Source: Aquimarina algiphila (GTDB lineage: Bacteria; Bacteroidota; Bacteroidia; Flavobacteriales; Flavobacteriaceae). Taken from it: a stretch of 64,000 nt of DNA. Both the position numbers and the translations under genes were made by a program. The stretch covers positions 1 through 64,000 of the forward strand of contig NZ_VLNR01000017.1 in the NCBI RefSeq assembly GCF_007489275.1. The letters run 5' to 3'. This document shows, one piece after another, positions 35,430 through 44,076 of this stretch. Each line of letters starts with the position of its first letter. The stretch's first letter is position 1. The notes under the pieces were generated by a model that was given only the letters and a program-made list of their open reading frames with translations, had not been told where the DNA came from and did not search any database.

Positions 35430-36158
35430 TCAGGTTTTTGGATTTGTAGCAAACACAGTAGCTTCTGTTATAAATCCACGATCATCCATTTCTAAAAGGC
35501 TGGTAATGGTATGGGCAATTTCTTCACCTCTAAGTTTGGTTTGTTGTTCTACTTCGGTATATTGTTTTACAGCCTGATTGTTATCTACTCTGTTATCAGC
35601 AAAACTAGTCATTACTTCACTTGGGTTAACTTGCATCACTCTAATGTTATGAGGCCGTAACTCATTTCTCCAACTTTCTGTCATACCTCGTAATGCAAAC
35701 TTGGTCGCCACATAAGGAGAAGCAGTAGGAGAACCCTTTAATGAAGATGTAGAACCAATATTTATAATATTTCCATATTCTTTTGCTACAAAATGCTTTG
35801 CCGATTCCTTTGCGCAAAGAGCAGCACCCAAAATATTAGTTTTAAATTGATCTGTAAATTTATCTGCTTCAATATCAACAAGTTTTGATATATATCCATA
35901 CCCTGCATTATTAACTAATACATTTAGACCATCCATTTTATCCTTTGCAGCTTCTACCATCTGTTTTACTTCAGTTTCACTGGTTACATCTGCTTTTATA
36001 TAGTCTATATTTAATTCATTAGCAGTTTCCTGAAGTGTTGCCTCATTTCTTCCAGAAATAATTACTTTTGCTCCTTTTTCTTTTAGAAGTTTTGCTGTTG
36101 CCTTTCCGATACCAGAATTCCCTCCGGTTATCAATACTTTTGCATCTTTGATATTCAT
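35430..36158 (-). CDS. Short-chain dehydrogenase/reductase
   Basis: A 242-residue classical SDR. The NAD(P) site is TGGNSGIG at 11-18, followed by SGRNEATL, suggesting NADP preference; NNAG and the catalytic Ser-Tyr-Lys are in STSSLKGSPTASPYVATK. It is FabG-like, reducing a ketone or oxidising an alcohol. The substrate is unknown. It is next to, but not clearly co-transcribed with, the Lrp-type regulator 77 bases upstream. Confidence 0.92.
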   Translation of the reverse strand: MNIKDAKVLITGGNSGIGKATAKLLKEKGAKVIISGRNEATLQETANELNIDYIKADVTSETEVKQMVEAAKDKMDGLNVLVNNAGYGYISKLVDIEADKFTDQFKTNILGAALCAKESAKHFVAKEYGNIINIGSTSSLKGSPTASPYVATKFALRGMTESWRNELRPHNIRVMQVNPSEVMTSFADNRVDNNQAVKQYTEVEQQTKLRGEEIAHTITSLLEMDDRGFITEATVFATNPKT

Positions 36159-36235
36159 TCTTTCATGTAATTTTTAAGTTAATATCAAAGATATAGTATG
36201 AATTCTAAATCTTTTGTTAACCCTAAATGTTATTT

Positions 36236-36691
36236 TTAAGGAATAGGTAAATAAGAAAAATCTTTTACTTCTGTCATTACAAAAGAGCTTTGTACTTTAG
36301 AAATATTTTCTAGTGAAGCTAGTTTATTAGAAAGAAAATCTTGATACCGTTCCATATCCTGGGCATATATTTTAATGAGATAATCAAACATACCTGCAAC
36401 ATGATAACATTCTGCGACTTCAGGAAATTGTTGAATATCTTTCTCAAATTTCTTTAGATAATCCGTTTGATGAAGGTTTAAAGTAACATTACAAAATACT
36501 ACTAATTGTAAGTTCACTTTTTTACGATCTATAATAGCTTTGTATGACTTAATATAACCATCTCTTTCTAGTTTCTTGACCCGTTCAAATATTGGAGTAG
36601 TGGTTAAGTTAAGTCTTTCTGCTATCTCTTTGATCGTAATTTTTCCATCTTTTTGTAATAAAAATAATATTGATCGATCAATTTTATCCAT
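36236..36691 (-). CDS. Lrp/AsnC family regulator
   Basis: A 151-residue feast/famine regulator. The N-terminal helix-turn-helix is ITIKEIAERLNLTTTPIFERV; the C-terminal RAM domain has YHVAGMFDYLIKI. Such proteins bind an amino acid and form octamers. It is divergent from the PLP-dependent sulfur amino acid enzyme at 36825, with 133 bases between, the classical layout for local control. That link is inference. Confidence 0.92.
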   Translation of the reverse strand: MDKIDRSILFLLQKDGKITIKEIAERLNLTTTPIFERVKKLERDGYIKSYKAIIDRKKVNLQLVVFCNVTLNLHQTDYLKKFEKDIQQFPEVAECYHVAGMFDYLIKIYAQDMERYQDFLSNKLASLENISKVQSSFVMTEVKDFSYLPIP

Positions 36692-36824
36692 AATATTTTT
36701 CTTTATAATCTCTTTTATTGAATCAAAAATAGAATAAAATTCTTTAATAATAATTTTTGTATAATTATATTCTTAAATTATCTAATATTATGGTTTTTAA
36801 TTCTTTTGTTCTTAGTTTTATGAA

Positions 36825-38108
36825 ATGAAAGAACACGACTTTAATCCGGAAAGCCTTATGATGACTTATGGGTATAAACCTGAGTTATCAGAAGGAGCAA
36901 TAAAATGCCCTATTTTTCAAACATCAACCTTTGTTTTCAAGACAGCAGAAGAGGGGAAAGCCTTTTTTGAGTTGGCATATGGTTTAAGAGAAAAGTCTCC
37001 AAAAGAAGAACTTGGACTTATTTATAGTAGAATTAATAATCCAAATCTTGAGATTTTAGAAAATCGTTTATGCCTTTGGGATAAAGCAGATGATTGTGCT
37101 GTATTTGAGAGCGGAATGTCGGCAATAAGCACCGTGTTATTAGAGTTTCTGAAACCAGGAGATTTATTGGTGTATAGTAATCCTTTGTATGGAGGTACGG
37201 ATCATTTTATTCATCATTTTCTTGATAAAATTGGGGTACACACCATCGGAATAATGCCAAATCAAAGTATGGATGAAGTAATCGAAATGATTAATGATTC
37301 TGGTAAAGCAGACAGATTGGCAATGATTTATTTGGAGACGCCGGCTAACCCAACCAATGACATTGTTGATATTGAGGAATTTAGTCAGATAGCGAAACAA
37401 TTCAGTACAGAAGATAAAAAGGCTCTTGTTGCTGTAGATAATACATACATGGGACCTTTATGGCAACACCCTTTACAATGCGGTGCTGATTTGGTGTTAT
37501 ATTCTGCAACAAAATACATTGGAGGGCATAGTGATCTTATTGCCGGAGCTGTTTTAGGAAAAGCAGAATTGATGATGCGTGTTAAGACATTGCGTACGTT
37601 TCTTGGAAATATGGTAAGTCCGCATACCGCATGGTTAATGTTAAGAAGTTTAGAGACGCTAAAAGTGAGAATGGATCAGCAAACTCAAAATGCACAGATT
37701 GTTGCCGACTATCTAAAAAACCATTCAAAAGTTAAAAATGTATATTATCTAGGTTTATTAGAAGAAGGGAGTGAAGGATATCAAATATATCAAAAACAAT
37801 GTTCTGCGCCAGGAGCAATGGTTTCTTTTGATATAGTAGGAGGAGAAAAGGAAGCATTTACTTTTTTGAATCACCTGAAACTTATGAAGCTCGCTGTAAG
37901 CTTGGGGAGTACAGAAAGCTTGGCAGAACATCCAAAAACAATGACACATGCCGGAGTTGATGAAGAGCAAAGACAGCAAATGAAAATTACAGATCAATTG
38001 GTAAGATTATCAATTGGAGTAGAGCATTCTAAAGATCTCATTTGGGATTTGGAACAGGCTTTGGAAAAAGTTGAAACTAATTCTATGCTAGAATTAGCGA
38101 AGGTATAA
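36825..38108 (+). CDS. Cys/Met metabolism PLP enzyme (cystathionine gamma-synthase / methionine gamma-lyase type)
   Basis: A 427-residue fold-type I PLP enzyme. The PLP site is SATKYIGGHSDLIAG with the Schiff-base Lys; FQTSTFVFKTAEEG and YSRINNPNLEILE are N-terminal family motifs. VEHSKDLIWDLEQAL is the usual end. The family makes or breaks C-S bonds in cystathionine, homoserine esters or methionine; the exact reaction cannot be told from the sequence. The divergent Lrp-type gene probably controls it. A terminator follows at 38129. Confidence 0.9.
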   Translation: MKEHDFNPESLMMTYGYKPELSEGAIKCPIFQTSTFVFKTAEEGKAFFELAYGLREKSPKEELGLIYSRINNPNLEILENRLCLWDKADDCAVFESGMSAISTVLLEFLKPGDLLVYSNPLYGGTDHFIHHFLDKIGVHTIGIMPNQSMDEVIEMINDSGKADRLAMIYLETPANPTNDIVDIEEFSQIAKQFSTEDKKALVAVDNTYMGPLWQHPLQCGADLVLYSATKYIGGHSDLIAGAVLGKAELMMRVKTLRTFLGNMVSPHTAWLMLRSLETLKVRMDQQTQNAQIVADYLKNHSKVKNVYYLGLLEEGSEGYQIYQKQCSAPGAMVSFDIVGGEKEAFTFLNHLKLMKLAVSLGSTESLAEHPKTMTHAGVDEEQRQQMKITDQLVRLSIGVEHSKDLIWDLEQALEKVETNSMLELAKV

Positions 38109-38128
38109 AAACCATATTGATATTAATT

Positions 38129-38168
38129 AACAAAGCACAACTTAAATCGAGTTGTGCTTTGTTGTTTT
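38129..38168 (+). terminator. Strong Rho-independent terminator
   Basis: A 14-bp perfect stem (AACAAAGCACAACT with AGTTGTGCTTTGTT), a 7-base loop and a following T-run. It ends the PLP enzyme transcript. Confidence 0.9.
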
Positions 38169-38229
38169 AGGGTGATTATTTCAGGTTTTTTGAGAATTTA
38201 TAGAGTAGAGGGGAATATCTACTAAGTAA

Positions 38230-38277
38230 AATGGGGTTTTTTCCCCATTGTGTGAATAGGTAATCATAGTATCTTTG
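38230..38277 (+). promoter_or_regulatory. Promoter overlapped by a G/C hairpin
   Basis: ATTG (38247-38250), 19 bases, then TATCTTTG (38270-38277), an exact TAnnTTTG -7 box with ideal spacing. A perfect 7-bp dyad, AATGGGG-T6-CCCCATT (38230-38249), overlaps the -33 box and may be an operator. It lies about 50 bases before the small gene at 38329. Confidence 0.55.
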
Positions 38278-38328
38278 TTTCAGAATTATAAAAAAGAATA
38301 GTATAAACCAATTTTACACATAGAAATC

Positions 38329-38415
38329 ATGAATTTATTCGGTATCAATTTTCAGTCTATTTTAGAATTTGTAAAAGAACTTCCAAAAGCTAGTAGTAAT
38401 GCAATACACAGATAA
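38329..38415 (+). CDS. Possible 28-residue peptide
   Basis: A short frame, MNLFGINFQSILEFVKELPK then ASSNAIHR, with an amphipathic helix and a net positive end. It has its own good promoter (38230-38277) and lies in a 400-bp gap with a terminator on each side. No Shine-Dalgarno is obvious, as in many Bacteroidetes genes. No GG leader or signal is seen. It could be a real small protein or chance; the transcript may instead be a small RNA. Confidence 0.35.
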   Translation: MNLFGINFQSILEFVKELPKASSNAIHR

Positions 38416-38481
38416 TAGTCATTACATATTATCTTATGAATTAATTTGGGGAAATTAAAAAAGTAAGAGAAAAAAATAGTG

Positions 38482-38506
38482 AATCCGTATTTGTATAAAT
38501 GCGGAT
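38482..38506. terminator. Probable terminator between small ORF and DUF2147 gene
   Basis: AATCCGTATTT pairs with AAATGCGGATT with one G-T wobble and a 3-base loop. The T-run is broken. It could end either neighbour. Confidence 0.5.
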
Positions 38507-38520
38507 TTATTATATAAAAA

Positions 38521-38970
38521 TTAGTTAGAAATACTTATAGTATCATCAGATTTTACTCTTCTTGCTTTGAAGGTTTTAAACAGGAAACTTTTATACGCTC
38601 TGATATAACATAAATCAATATCTTCACTATTAATCCAGACTTTAACGGTATACGTTTTTCCGCTATCGGCATTGTATATCGTACCGCCAGATAACTCACC
38701 ATCTTCATATTTTAATTTATTTAGGATATTCATCCCTAACAAAGGTCGATTTTGAAGCTCTTTTACAGGATTCTTATTATCTAAACCATTAAAATTGGAT
38801 AATGGGTTCTCTGCTCGTTTATGAATTTTTCCATAAAAACTATCTCCATCTTTATAAATTTCGATAATTGATCCTCCTGTTATTTCCCATTTCCCGATAT
38901 ACGTGTCGGATGTAATAGAAGAATCTGGGGCAATCAGAAAAAATATTGTCAAAAGAAAAATAAATCTCAT
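38521..38970 (-). CDS. Exported DUF2147 family protein
   Basis: A 149-residue exported protein with a short signal peptide (IFLLTIFFLIAPDSS) and a DUF2147 beta-barrel-like domain. The motifs are YIGKWEITGGSIIEIYKDG, FYGKIHKR, GMNILNKLKYEDGELSGG and GKTYTVKVWI. Homologues are periplasmic with no known activity; a lipocalin-like ligand-binding role is plausible. It is transcribed alone. Confidence 0.85.
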   Translation of the reverse strand: MRFIFLLTIFFLIAPDSSITSDTYIGKWEITGGSIIEIYKDGDSFYGKIHKRAENPLSNFNGLDNKNPVKELQNRPLLGMNILNKLKYEDGELSGGTIYNADSGKTYTVKVWINSEDIDLCYIRAYKSFLFKTFKARRVKSDDTISISN

Positions 38971-39040
38971 TGATATAAATTTATCAATTATACTGCATTA
39001 ATCTTAAAAAAACTATAAAATGACTAATTATAATGTATAA

Positions 39041-39075
39041 AAAAACCTCACAATCTAATGTAAAAGACTGTGAGG
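39041..39075 (-). terminator. Terminator of fumC
   Basis: On the minus strand CCTCACAGTCT pairs with AGATTGTGAGG (one wobble), then seven T. It lies 25 bases after the fumC stop. Confidence 0.8.
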
Positions 39076-39099
39076 CTTGATGTTTAAAGAGGTAACTTT

Positions 39100-40497
39100 T
39101 TATTTTAAAGTACCTACCATATCTTCAGGTTTTACCCATTCATCAAATTCTTGATCGGTTACATACCCTAAAGCGATAGCCTCATGTTTTAATGTTGTAC
39201 CGTTTTGATGAGCTGTATTAGCAATTTCTGCCGCTTTGTAGTATCCTATTTTTGTGTTTAATGCAGTAACGAGCATCAATGAATTATTTAATAATTCTGT
39301 GATTCTTTTTTGATTAGGCTCGATTCCTTGAGCACAATGTTCATCAAAAGAAACACAAGCATCCCCAATAAGTTGTGCACTTTGTAATAGGTTGGCCGCC
39401 ATTACAGGTTTAAAAACATTTAATTCAAAATGACCTTGCATTCCACCAACATTTATAGCTACGTCATTTCCTAACACTTGAGCGCATACCATGGTTAAAG
39501 CTTCGCATTGTGTAGGGTTTACTTTTCCAGGCATAATAGAACTTCCTGGCTCGTTAGCAGGAATAATTAGTTCTCCAATACCACTTCTTGGCCCAGAAGC
39601 TAACATTCGAATATCATTTCCTATTTTATTAAGAGAAATAGCTAATTGCTTCAAAGCTCCATGACTTTCAACAAATGCGTCGTGTGCTGCCAAAGCTTCA
39701 AATTTATTTTCAGCAGTGATAAATGGTAAACTAGTAAATTGTGCAATAAATTCTGACACTCGTTTAGCATATCCCTTTGGGGTATTTAATCCGGTTCCAA
39801 CTGCAGTGCCGCCCAATGCTAATTCTGCCATATGGGGTAAAGTGTTTTCTAATGCTTTTATTCCATGATCTAATTGAGAAACATATCCAGATAATTCCTG
39901 TCCTATTGTAAGGGGAGTAGCATCCATAAAATGCGTTCTTCCAATTTTTACAACATCTCTAAACTCTTCTGATTTTTTCTTAAGCGTATCTCTTAATTGA
40001 ATAACTCCAGGAATAGTAACTTCTACTATTTTTTTATAAGCAGCAATATGCATTCCTGTTGGAAAAGTATCATTAGAAGATTGAGATTTATTAACATCAT
40101 CATTTGGTTGTAATGTTTTTTCTCCTTCGCCTATTGTTTGCCCTGCTAACTGATGTGCTCTATTTGCAATAACCTCATTCACATTCATATTGCTTTGTGT
40201 ACCAGAACCTGTTTGCCAGATTACCAAAGGAAATTGATCATCATGTTTTCCTTCTAATATCTCATCACATACTTGTGCAATTAAATCTCTTTTTTCTATT
40301 GGTAAAACACCAAGTTCACAGTTGGTATATGCAGCAGCTTTTTTTAAATAGGCAAATCCATAAACAATTTCTAGTGGCATAGAAGCAGGTGCCCCGATTT
40401 TAAAGTTATTTCTAGAACGTTCTGTTTGTGCTCCCCAAAGCTTATCAGCAGGTACTTTTACCTCGCCCATTGTATCCTTTTCTATTCTATATTGCAT
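39100..40497 (-). CDS. fumC: Class II fumarate hydratase
   Basis: A 465-residue fumarase of the iron-independent class. It hydrates fumarate to malate in the TCA cycle. The signature [17 protein letters not shown] is near residue 317, and [20 protein letters not shown] and [12 protein letters not shown] supply other active-site loops. The start at ATG 40497 ([13 protein letters not shown]) is preferred; a start at 40539 adds 14 residues with no homologue-like sequence. The length matches FumC (about 465). It stands alone with its own terminator. Confidence 0.97.
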   Translation of the reverse strand: MQYRIEKDTMGEVKVPADKLWGAQTERSRNNFKIGAPASMPLEIVYGFAYLKKAAAYTNCELGVLPIEKRDLIAQVCDEILEGKHDDQFPLVIWQTGSGTQSNMNVNEVIANRAHQLAGQTIGEGEKTLQPNDDVNKSQSSNDTFPTGMHIAAYKKIVEVTIPGVIQLRDTLKKKSEEFRDVVKIGRTHFMDATPLTIGQELSGYVSQLDHGIKALENTLPHMAELALGGTAVGTGLNTPKGYAKRVSEFIAQFTSLPFITAENKFEALAAHDAFVESHGALKQLAISLNKIGNDIRMLASGPRSGIGELIIPANEPGSSIMPGKVNPTQCEALTMVCAQVLGNDVAINVGGMQGHFELNVFKPVMAANLLQSAQLIGDACVSFDEHCAQGIEPNQKRITELLNNSLMLVTALNTKIGYYKAAEIANTAHQNGTTLKHEAIALGYVTDQEFDEWVKPEDMVGTLK

Positions 40498-40648
40498 AGC
40501 CTTAATGATTTGTTTTTTTGAAAGGGCAAATTTAAGCATTTACCGTCCTATTTCTGAATAAAGCGACTATTTTTTGGTATATAAATTATGATCAGAAGAG
40601 ATTTAAAAATAAATTATATTTCTGTTATGACATATAAATAAGACTTAT

Positions 40649-40656
40649 TATCTTTG
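40649..40656 (+). promoter_or_regulatory. -7 box of the 58-residue membrane protein gene
   Basis: TATCTTTG matches TAnnTTTG exactly and lies 27 bases before the ATG at 40683. No good TTTG -33 box is seen 19 bases upstream. Confidence 0.5.
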
Positions 40657-40682
40657 TCAAAATTGAAAATTAGAATATCGTT

Positions 40683-40859
40683 ATGTTTGAATTTGATCAG
40701 TACCTTGGTTTTTTAGCTTTTTTAACTATCCTAACTATAGGATTTTGGCTAATGATCTTTTTATTAACTTTTGTAGTTCCTTATTGGATTATTGGTGCAA
40801 ATATTGAGAACTTTAAAATGTGGAGAGAGTCAAAACGTAAGGCTAGAGAAGAAGCATAA
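40683..40859 (+). CDS. Small membrane protein, 58 residues
   Basis: The frame begins MFEFDQYLGFLAFL and has one long hydrophobic hairpin or bent helix (about residues 8-37, with LTIGFWLMIFLLTFVVP), then a basic tail (MWRESKRKAREEA). It has a -7 box upstream and a strong terminator 20 bases downstream. A clean 58-codon reading frame with both signals supports a true gene. The topology suggests an inner-membrane peptide with a cytoplasmic tail. The function is unknown. Confidence 0.6.
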   Translation: MFEFDQYLGFLAFLTILTIGFWLMIFLLTFVVPYWIIGANIENFKMWRESKRKAREEA

Positions 40860-40878
40860 TTAGATATTAATTATATAT

Positions 40879-40909
40879 AAAAAGGAAGTCAATTTGACTT
40901 CCTTTTTTT
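40879..40909. terminator. Bidirectional terminator
   Basis: AAGGAAGTC pairs with GACTTCCTT around AATTT, with A- and T-runs on both sides. It separates the 58-residue gene from the TonB-type receptor gene, which converge. Confidence 0.85.
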
Positions 40910-40938
40910 GTTTTATCCTATGATTTTTCATAAGTATA

Positions 40939-43398
40939 CTATCCTTCAAATTCGTCATCTCCATCAAAGTTTCTTTGAGATCTTTGTCTTTTCTTTTTCT
41001 GATTAAATCTATAGGTGAAAGAGAGATTGAAACTACGTTCTCTCCATTGAAATTCACTATCAGAAATAAAAGTAGATGTGGTAGAAGTGCTCATTCTTTT
41101 TCTTGAGTTAAACACATCACTTATATTAAAGGTTAATGATCCTTTTTCTTTAAATACATCTTTACTGAAAGCAAGGGTCATGCTAAAAATCCCATCACTT
41201 CTTGTTTGAGCGTTTTCATTTGGTCCTCTATAAAAAATACTGGTTTGCCAATCGATTTTGGCAGGTAATGTAACTTTATTATTTATCCTTGCAAACCAAC
41301 TGAAAATATCAGCATCTAGATTTTCACCATTATTTTCTCCTCTAATATTGTTTTGAAAAGCATTGAAGTTACCATTTAGCCTCCATTTCCTGCTTGGATT
41401 GTAAGTTAATGTAAACTCAAAACCATATCGATCAGAACTGGTTAGGTTTATTGGTCTTCTCCTAATAACGGGGACCTCTGTGCCTGGGTTATTATCATCT
41501 GCTCCAATAGTAGCAGTATCACCAGTGTCTTCTGAAATGAAAGTGAATATTTGAGTAGAATGATTATAATAAATAGACGTGTTTAATGTTAGTTTCCCCA
41601 TTCTATTAAGATATCCTAAGTCAAAAGTATTAGCATAACTAGGATCTAGATCTGGATTCCCCTGAAAAATATTAGTTGCACTGGATCTTGAAGGAAACGG
41701 GTTGATAAATCTTGAGCGGGGTCTACGTATTCTTCGATTATATCCAAGAGTTAAACTTTGCTTTTTTGATAATTCATACCCAAGGTTTATGGTTGGAAAT
41801 ACATCTATATAGTTCTTTTTACTAAATTCATTGCTGGTTTGTTGATCTATTGTAATACGTGTGCTCTCTGTTCTAAGTCCCAACAGATAAGACAATTTTC
41901 CCCATTTACTTCCAAATTGTGTGTACGCAGCATTTACTTGTTCTCGATACAGCAATGTATTTGATAAGTCAGTATCTGTAGTTGTTATTCCATTATCTTC
42001 AAATTGAACGAGGAAATCAGTGTCCAGCTCATTAAAATTACCACGATATCCTAGTTCGAACTGACTTTTTTCTCCAATGGGAAGTACATAATCTGCTTGT
42101 AATAAAATACGATCTTGATCTTCTAAGGTGTTAACTAGTTCTGTAGTTGTAATATTTTCCTGTGTGATTTGAGAACGCTCTTCTTCACTACTATCTTCAA
42201 TTTGAAAATCGAAGGTTAACTTATGTCCGGTATCATCAAAATCTTTAGTGTAGTTAAGAGAATATTGTTTAGTGGTATCGTCTTCCGTTTCCGGATCAAA
42301 TCTGGTATTTTGACTTATGATGTTACCATTAGCATCTAGTTCTGTAATTATATTTGTCGTATTACTCTCATTATCACTTGATCGATATAAAAATGATGTT
42401 GTAATGGATGAAGTTTTGTTAATATACCATTCGACACCAACATTAGAATTTAGTCCTTTGCGTATTCTATCAAAGTCTCGGTCTTCATTAAGAAAAGTAT
42501 CTGGGTTATCTATTCCATCAGAATCAATGTTGAAAAACTTTGTTTCATTTAATGAATTTCCGGGAGATTCTCTATATCTATAGCCAGAAGTAGTGAAAAA
42601 GTTAAAATCCCCTGTACGGTAATTTATATTTCCAGAGATACCTCCAGCCAACGGGTATCCGCTATTCACTGTAATTGCTCCATTAACACCTTGTAATTTG
42701 CTTCGTCTTAAAATGATATTCAGAATTCCTGCAGTGCCTTCTGCATCATATCTGGCAGAAGGAGATGTGATTACTTCAACTCTCTCTATGGATTCTGCAG
42801 GTAATTGACGTAAGGCATCAGTACTATTTAAACCGACTAATCCCGATGGTTTTCCGTTGATCAGAATTCTAACATTATCATTTCCACGAAGAGCTACGTT
42901 ACCTTCTACGTCAACTGAAACAGAGGGGACGTTATCTAAAACATCACTAACTGTGCCACCACTTACAGTAAGGTCTTTTCCGACATTGTAAATTTTCTTA
43001 TCTAGTTTTATCTCAACAGTGGTTTTCTCTGCAATGACTACTACATCATCAAGCGTCTCTGTATCTAAACCCAAAGATATTTTTCCGAGATTGGTGTTTT
43101 TGAATAATTTCTGTTTTTGTAGTTTTTTGGTTTTGAAGGAAATAAATTCAATACTTACATCATATACCCCCGGAGTTACTTCTATACTAAATTTCCCTTC
43201 TTCATTTGTGATTCCCCCAGTTACTACTTTCTTTAATTTTGGGCTGAAAAATGCTATTGTTGCATATTCCAATGGTTCATTAGTATCTTGATCAAGTACA
43301 TAACCTGTTATTGTTATAGGGTTTTTAGAAAAATTTCTGTCTTGAGAAAAAGTAACCCAAGTACATATAAATAATAATAGAAATAAACCTTTTTTCAT
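40939..43398 (-). CDS. TonB-dependent receptor-like outer membrane protein
   Basis: An 819-residue outer membrane protein with a signal peptide (1-19), a carboxypeptidase-regulatory-like domain (about 28-110, ITGYVLDQDTNEPLEYATI), a plug (VSDVLDNVPSVSVDVEGNV, LINGKPSGLVG, ESIERVEVITSPSARYDAEG) and an OMP_b-brl_3-type barrel ending in FNLSFTYRF followed by a basic tail. The Phe that normally ends the barrel is followed by about 20 extra charged residues. The substrate is unknown. No SusD-type partner is adjacent, so a glycan-uptake pair is unlikely. Confidence 0.9.
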   Translation of the reverse strand: MKKGLFLLLFICTWVTFSQDRNFSKNPITITGYVLDQDTNEPLEYATIAFFSPKLKKVVTGGITNEEGKFSIEVTPGVYDVSIEFISFKTKKLQKQKLFKNTNLGKISLGLDTETLDDVVVIAEKTTVEIKLDKKIYNVGKDLTVSGGTVSDVLDNVPSVSVDVEGNVALRGNDNVRILINGKPSGLVGLNSTDALRQLPAESIERVEVITSPSARYDAEGTAGILNIILRRSKLQGVNGAITVNSGYPLAGGISGNINYRTGDFNFFTTSGYRYRESPGNSLNETKFFNIDSDGIDNPDTFLNEDRDFDRIRKGLNSNVGVEWYINKTSSITTSFLYRSSDNESNTTNIITELDANGNIISQNTRFDPETEDDTTKQYSLNYTKDFDDTGHKLTFDFQIEDSSEEERSQITQENITTTELVNTLEDQDRILLQADYVLPIGEKSQFELGYRGNFNELDTDFLVQFEDNGITTTDTDLSNTLLYREQVNAAYTQFGSKWGKLSYLLGLRTESTRITIDQQTSNEFSKKNYIDVFPTINLGYELSKKQSLTLGYNRRIRRPRSRFINPFPSRSSATNIFQGNPDLDPSYANTFDLGYLNRMGKLTLNTSIYYNHSTQIFTFISEDTGDTATIGADDNNPGTEVPVIRRRPINLTSSDRYGFEFTLTYNPSRKWRLNGNFNAFQNNIRGENNGENLDADIFSWFARINNKVTLPAKIDWQTSIFYRGPNENAQTRSDGIFSMTLAFSKDVFKEKGSLTFNISDVFNSRKRMSTSTTSTFISDSEFQWRERSFNLSFTYRFNQKKKRQRSQRNFDGDDEFEG

Positions 43399-43422
43399 GT
43401 TTTAATGAGATAAAATAAGGGC

Positions 43423-43430
43423 CAAAAGTA
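43423..43430 (-). promoter_or_regulatory. -7 box of the TonB-type receptor gene
   Basis: On the minus strand TACTTTTG, matching TAnnTTTG, 25 bases before the ATG at 43398. No clear -33 box is seen. Confidence 0.4.
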
Positions 43431-43481
43431 TCTAAGGAGATACTATAAAGCGGTTAATACTCTGTTAAATGTCTTTATATT

Positions 43482-43520
43482 AAATAAGCCATATAAAAAT
43501 CACTTTTATATGGCTTATTT
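43482..43520. terminator. Strong terminator after arsC
   Basis: A 17-bp perfect stem (43482-43498 with 43504-43520, AAATAAGCC arm) and a 5-base loop. It lies 53 bases after the stop of arsC on the minus strand. Confidence 0.8.
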
Positions 43521-43572
43521 TAGACTATTAATTTTTAGAAAGGTTTAATCGATGATTACTTTTTTTTTAAAA

Positions 43573-43914
43573 TTAAAGAATATCAACAACTTTTTGTGGA
43601 GGTCTTCCTATAATTGCTTTATTATCTTTAATAACAATAGGTCTTTCAATAAGAATTGGATGCTTACTTAAAACAGAAATCAATTCAGTATTAGTAATCT
43701 CTTTACCTTTATAATTTTCTTTCCAGACGGTTTCATTTTTTCTCACCAAATCTATTGGAGAAATATTCAAAAATTTTATTATTTCGGTTAATTCTTCAAC
43801 AGATGGAGGAGTTTCCAGATATTTTACTATTGTAATATCTTCTGTTTTCTCTTCTAGTATAGCAAGAGTTTCTCTGGATTTACGGCATCTTGGATTATGA
43901 TAAATCGTTGTCAT
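43573..43914 (-). CDS. arsC: Arsenate reductase (glutaredoxin-type) ArsC family
   Basis: A 113-residue ArsC/Spx-fold protein. IYHNPRCRKSRETLAIL has the catalytic Cys at residue 10, followed by the family Arg-rich part ILIERPIVIKDNKAIIGRPP. Classical ArsC reduces arsenate with glutathione/glutaredoxin. The nearest ars genes (arsR, arsB) are absent, so a general thiol-transfer role is equally possible. It is shorter than ArsC of E. coli (141) but typical of this ArsC/YffB-like group. Confidence 0.85.
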   Translation of the reverse strand: MTTIYHNPRCRKSRETLAILEEKTEDITIVKYLETPPSVEELTEIIKFLNISPIDLVRKNETVWKENYKGKEITNTELISVLSKHPILIERPIVIKDNKAIIGRPPQKVVDIL

Positions 43915-44076
43915 AGTTGTTTTTTTAGAGATAGAAATCTAATGACAGAGGTGTGATCCACTTTTAGAATACAATCTCTGACTTCGAATTTGTTTTTTAC
44001 TTTTCTAACGTAATACTAAAAATTTAAATTTGGTTTTATTGTATAATTATTAGTTTACCTCATTCGTTACTCTAAT

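Noticed and set aside
40860..41057. A minus-strand frame overlapping the end of the TonB-type receptor gene
   Set aside because: It runs through the terminator at 40879-40909 and reads the receptor's basic tail in another frame.
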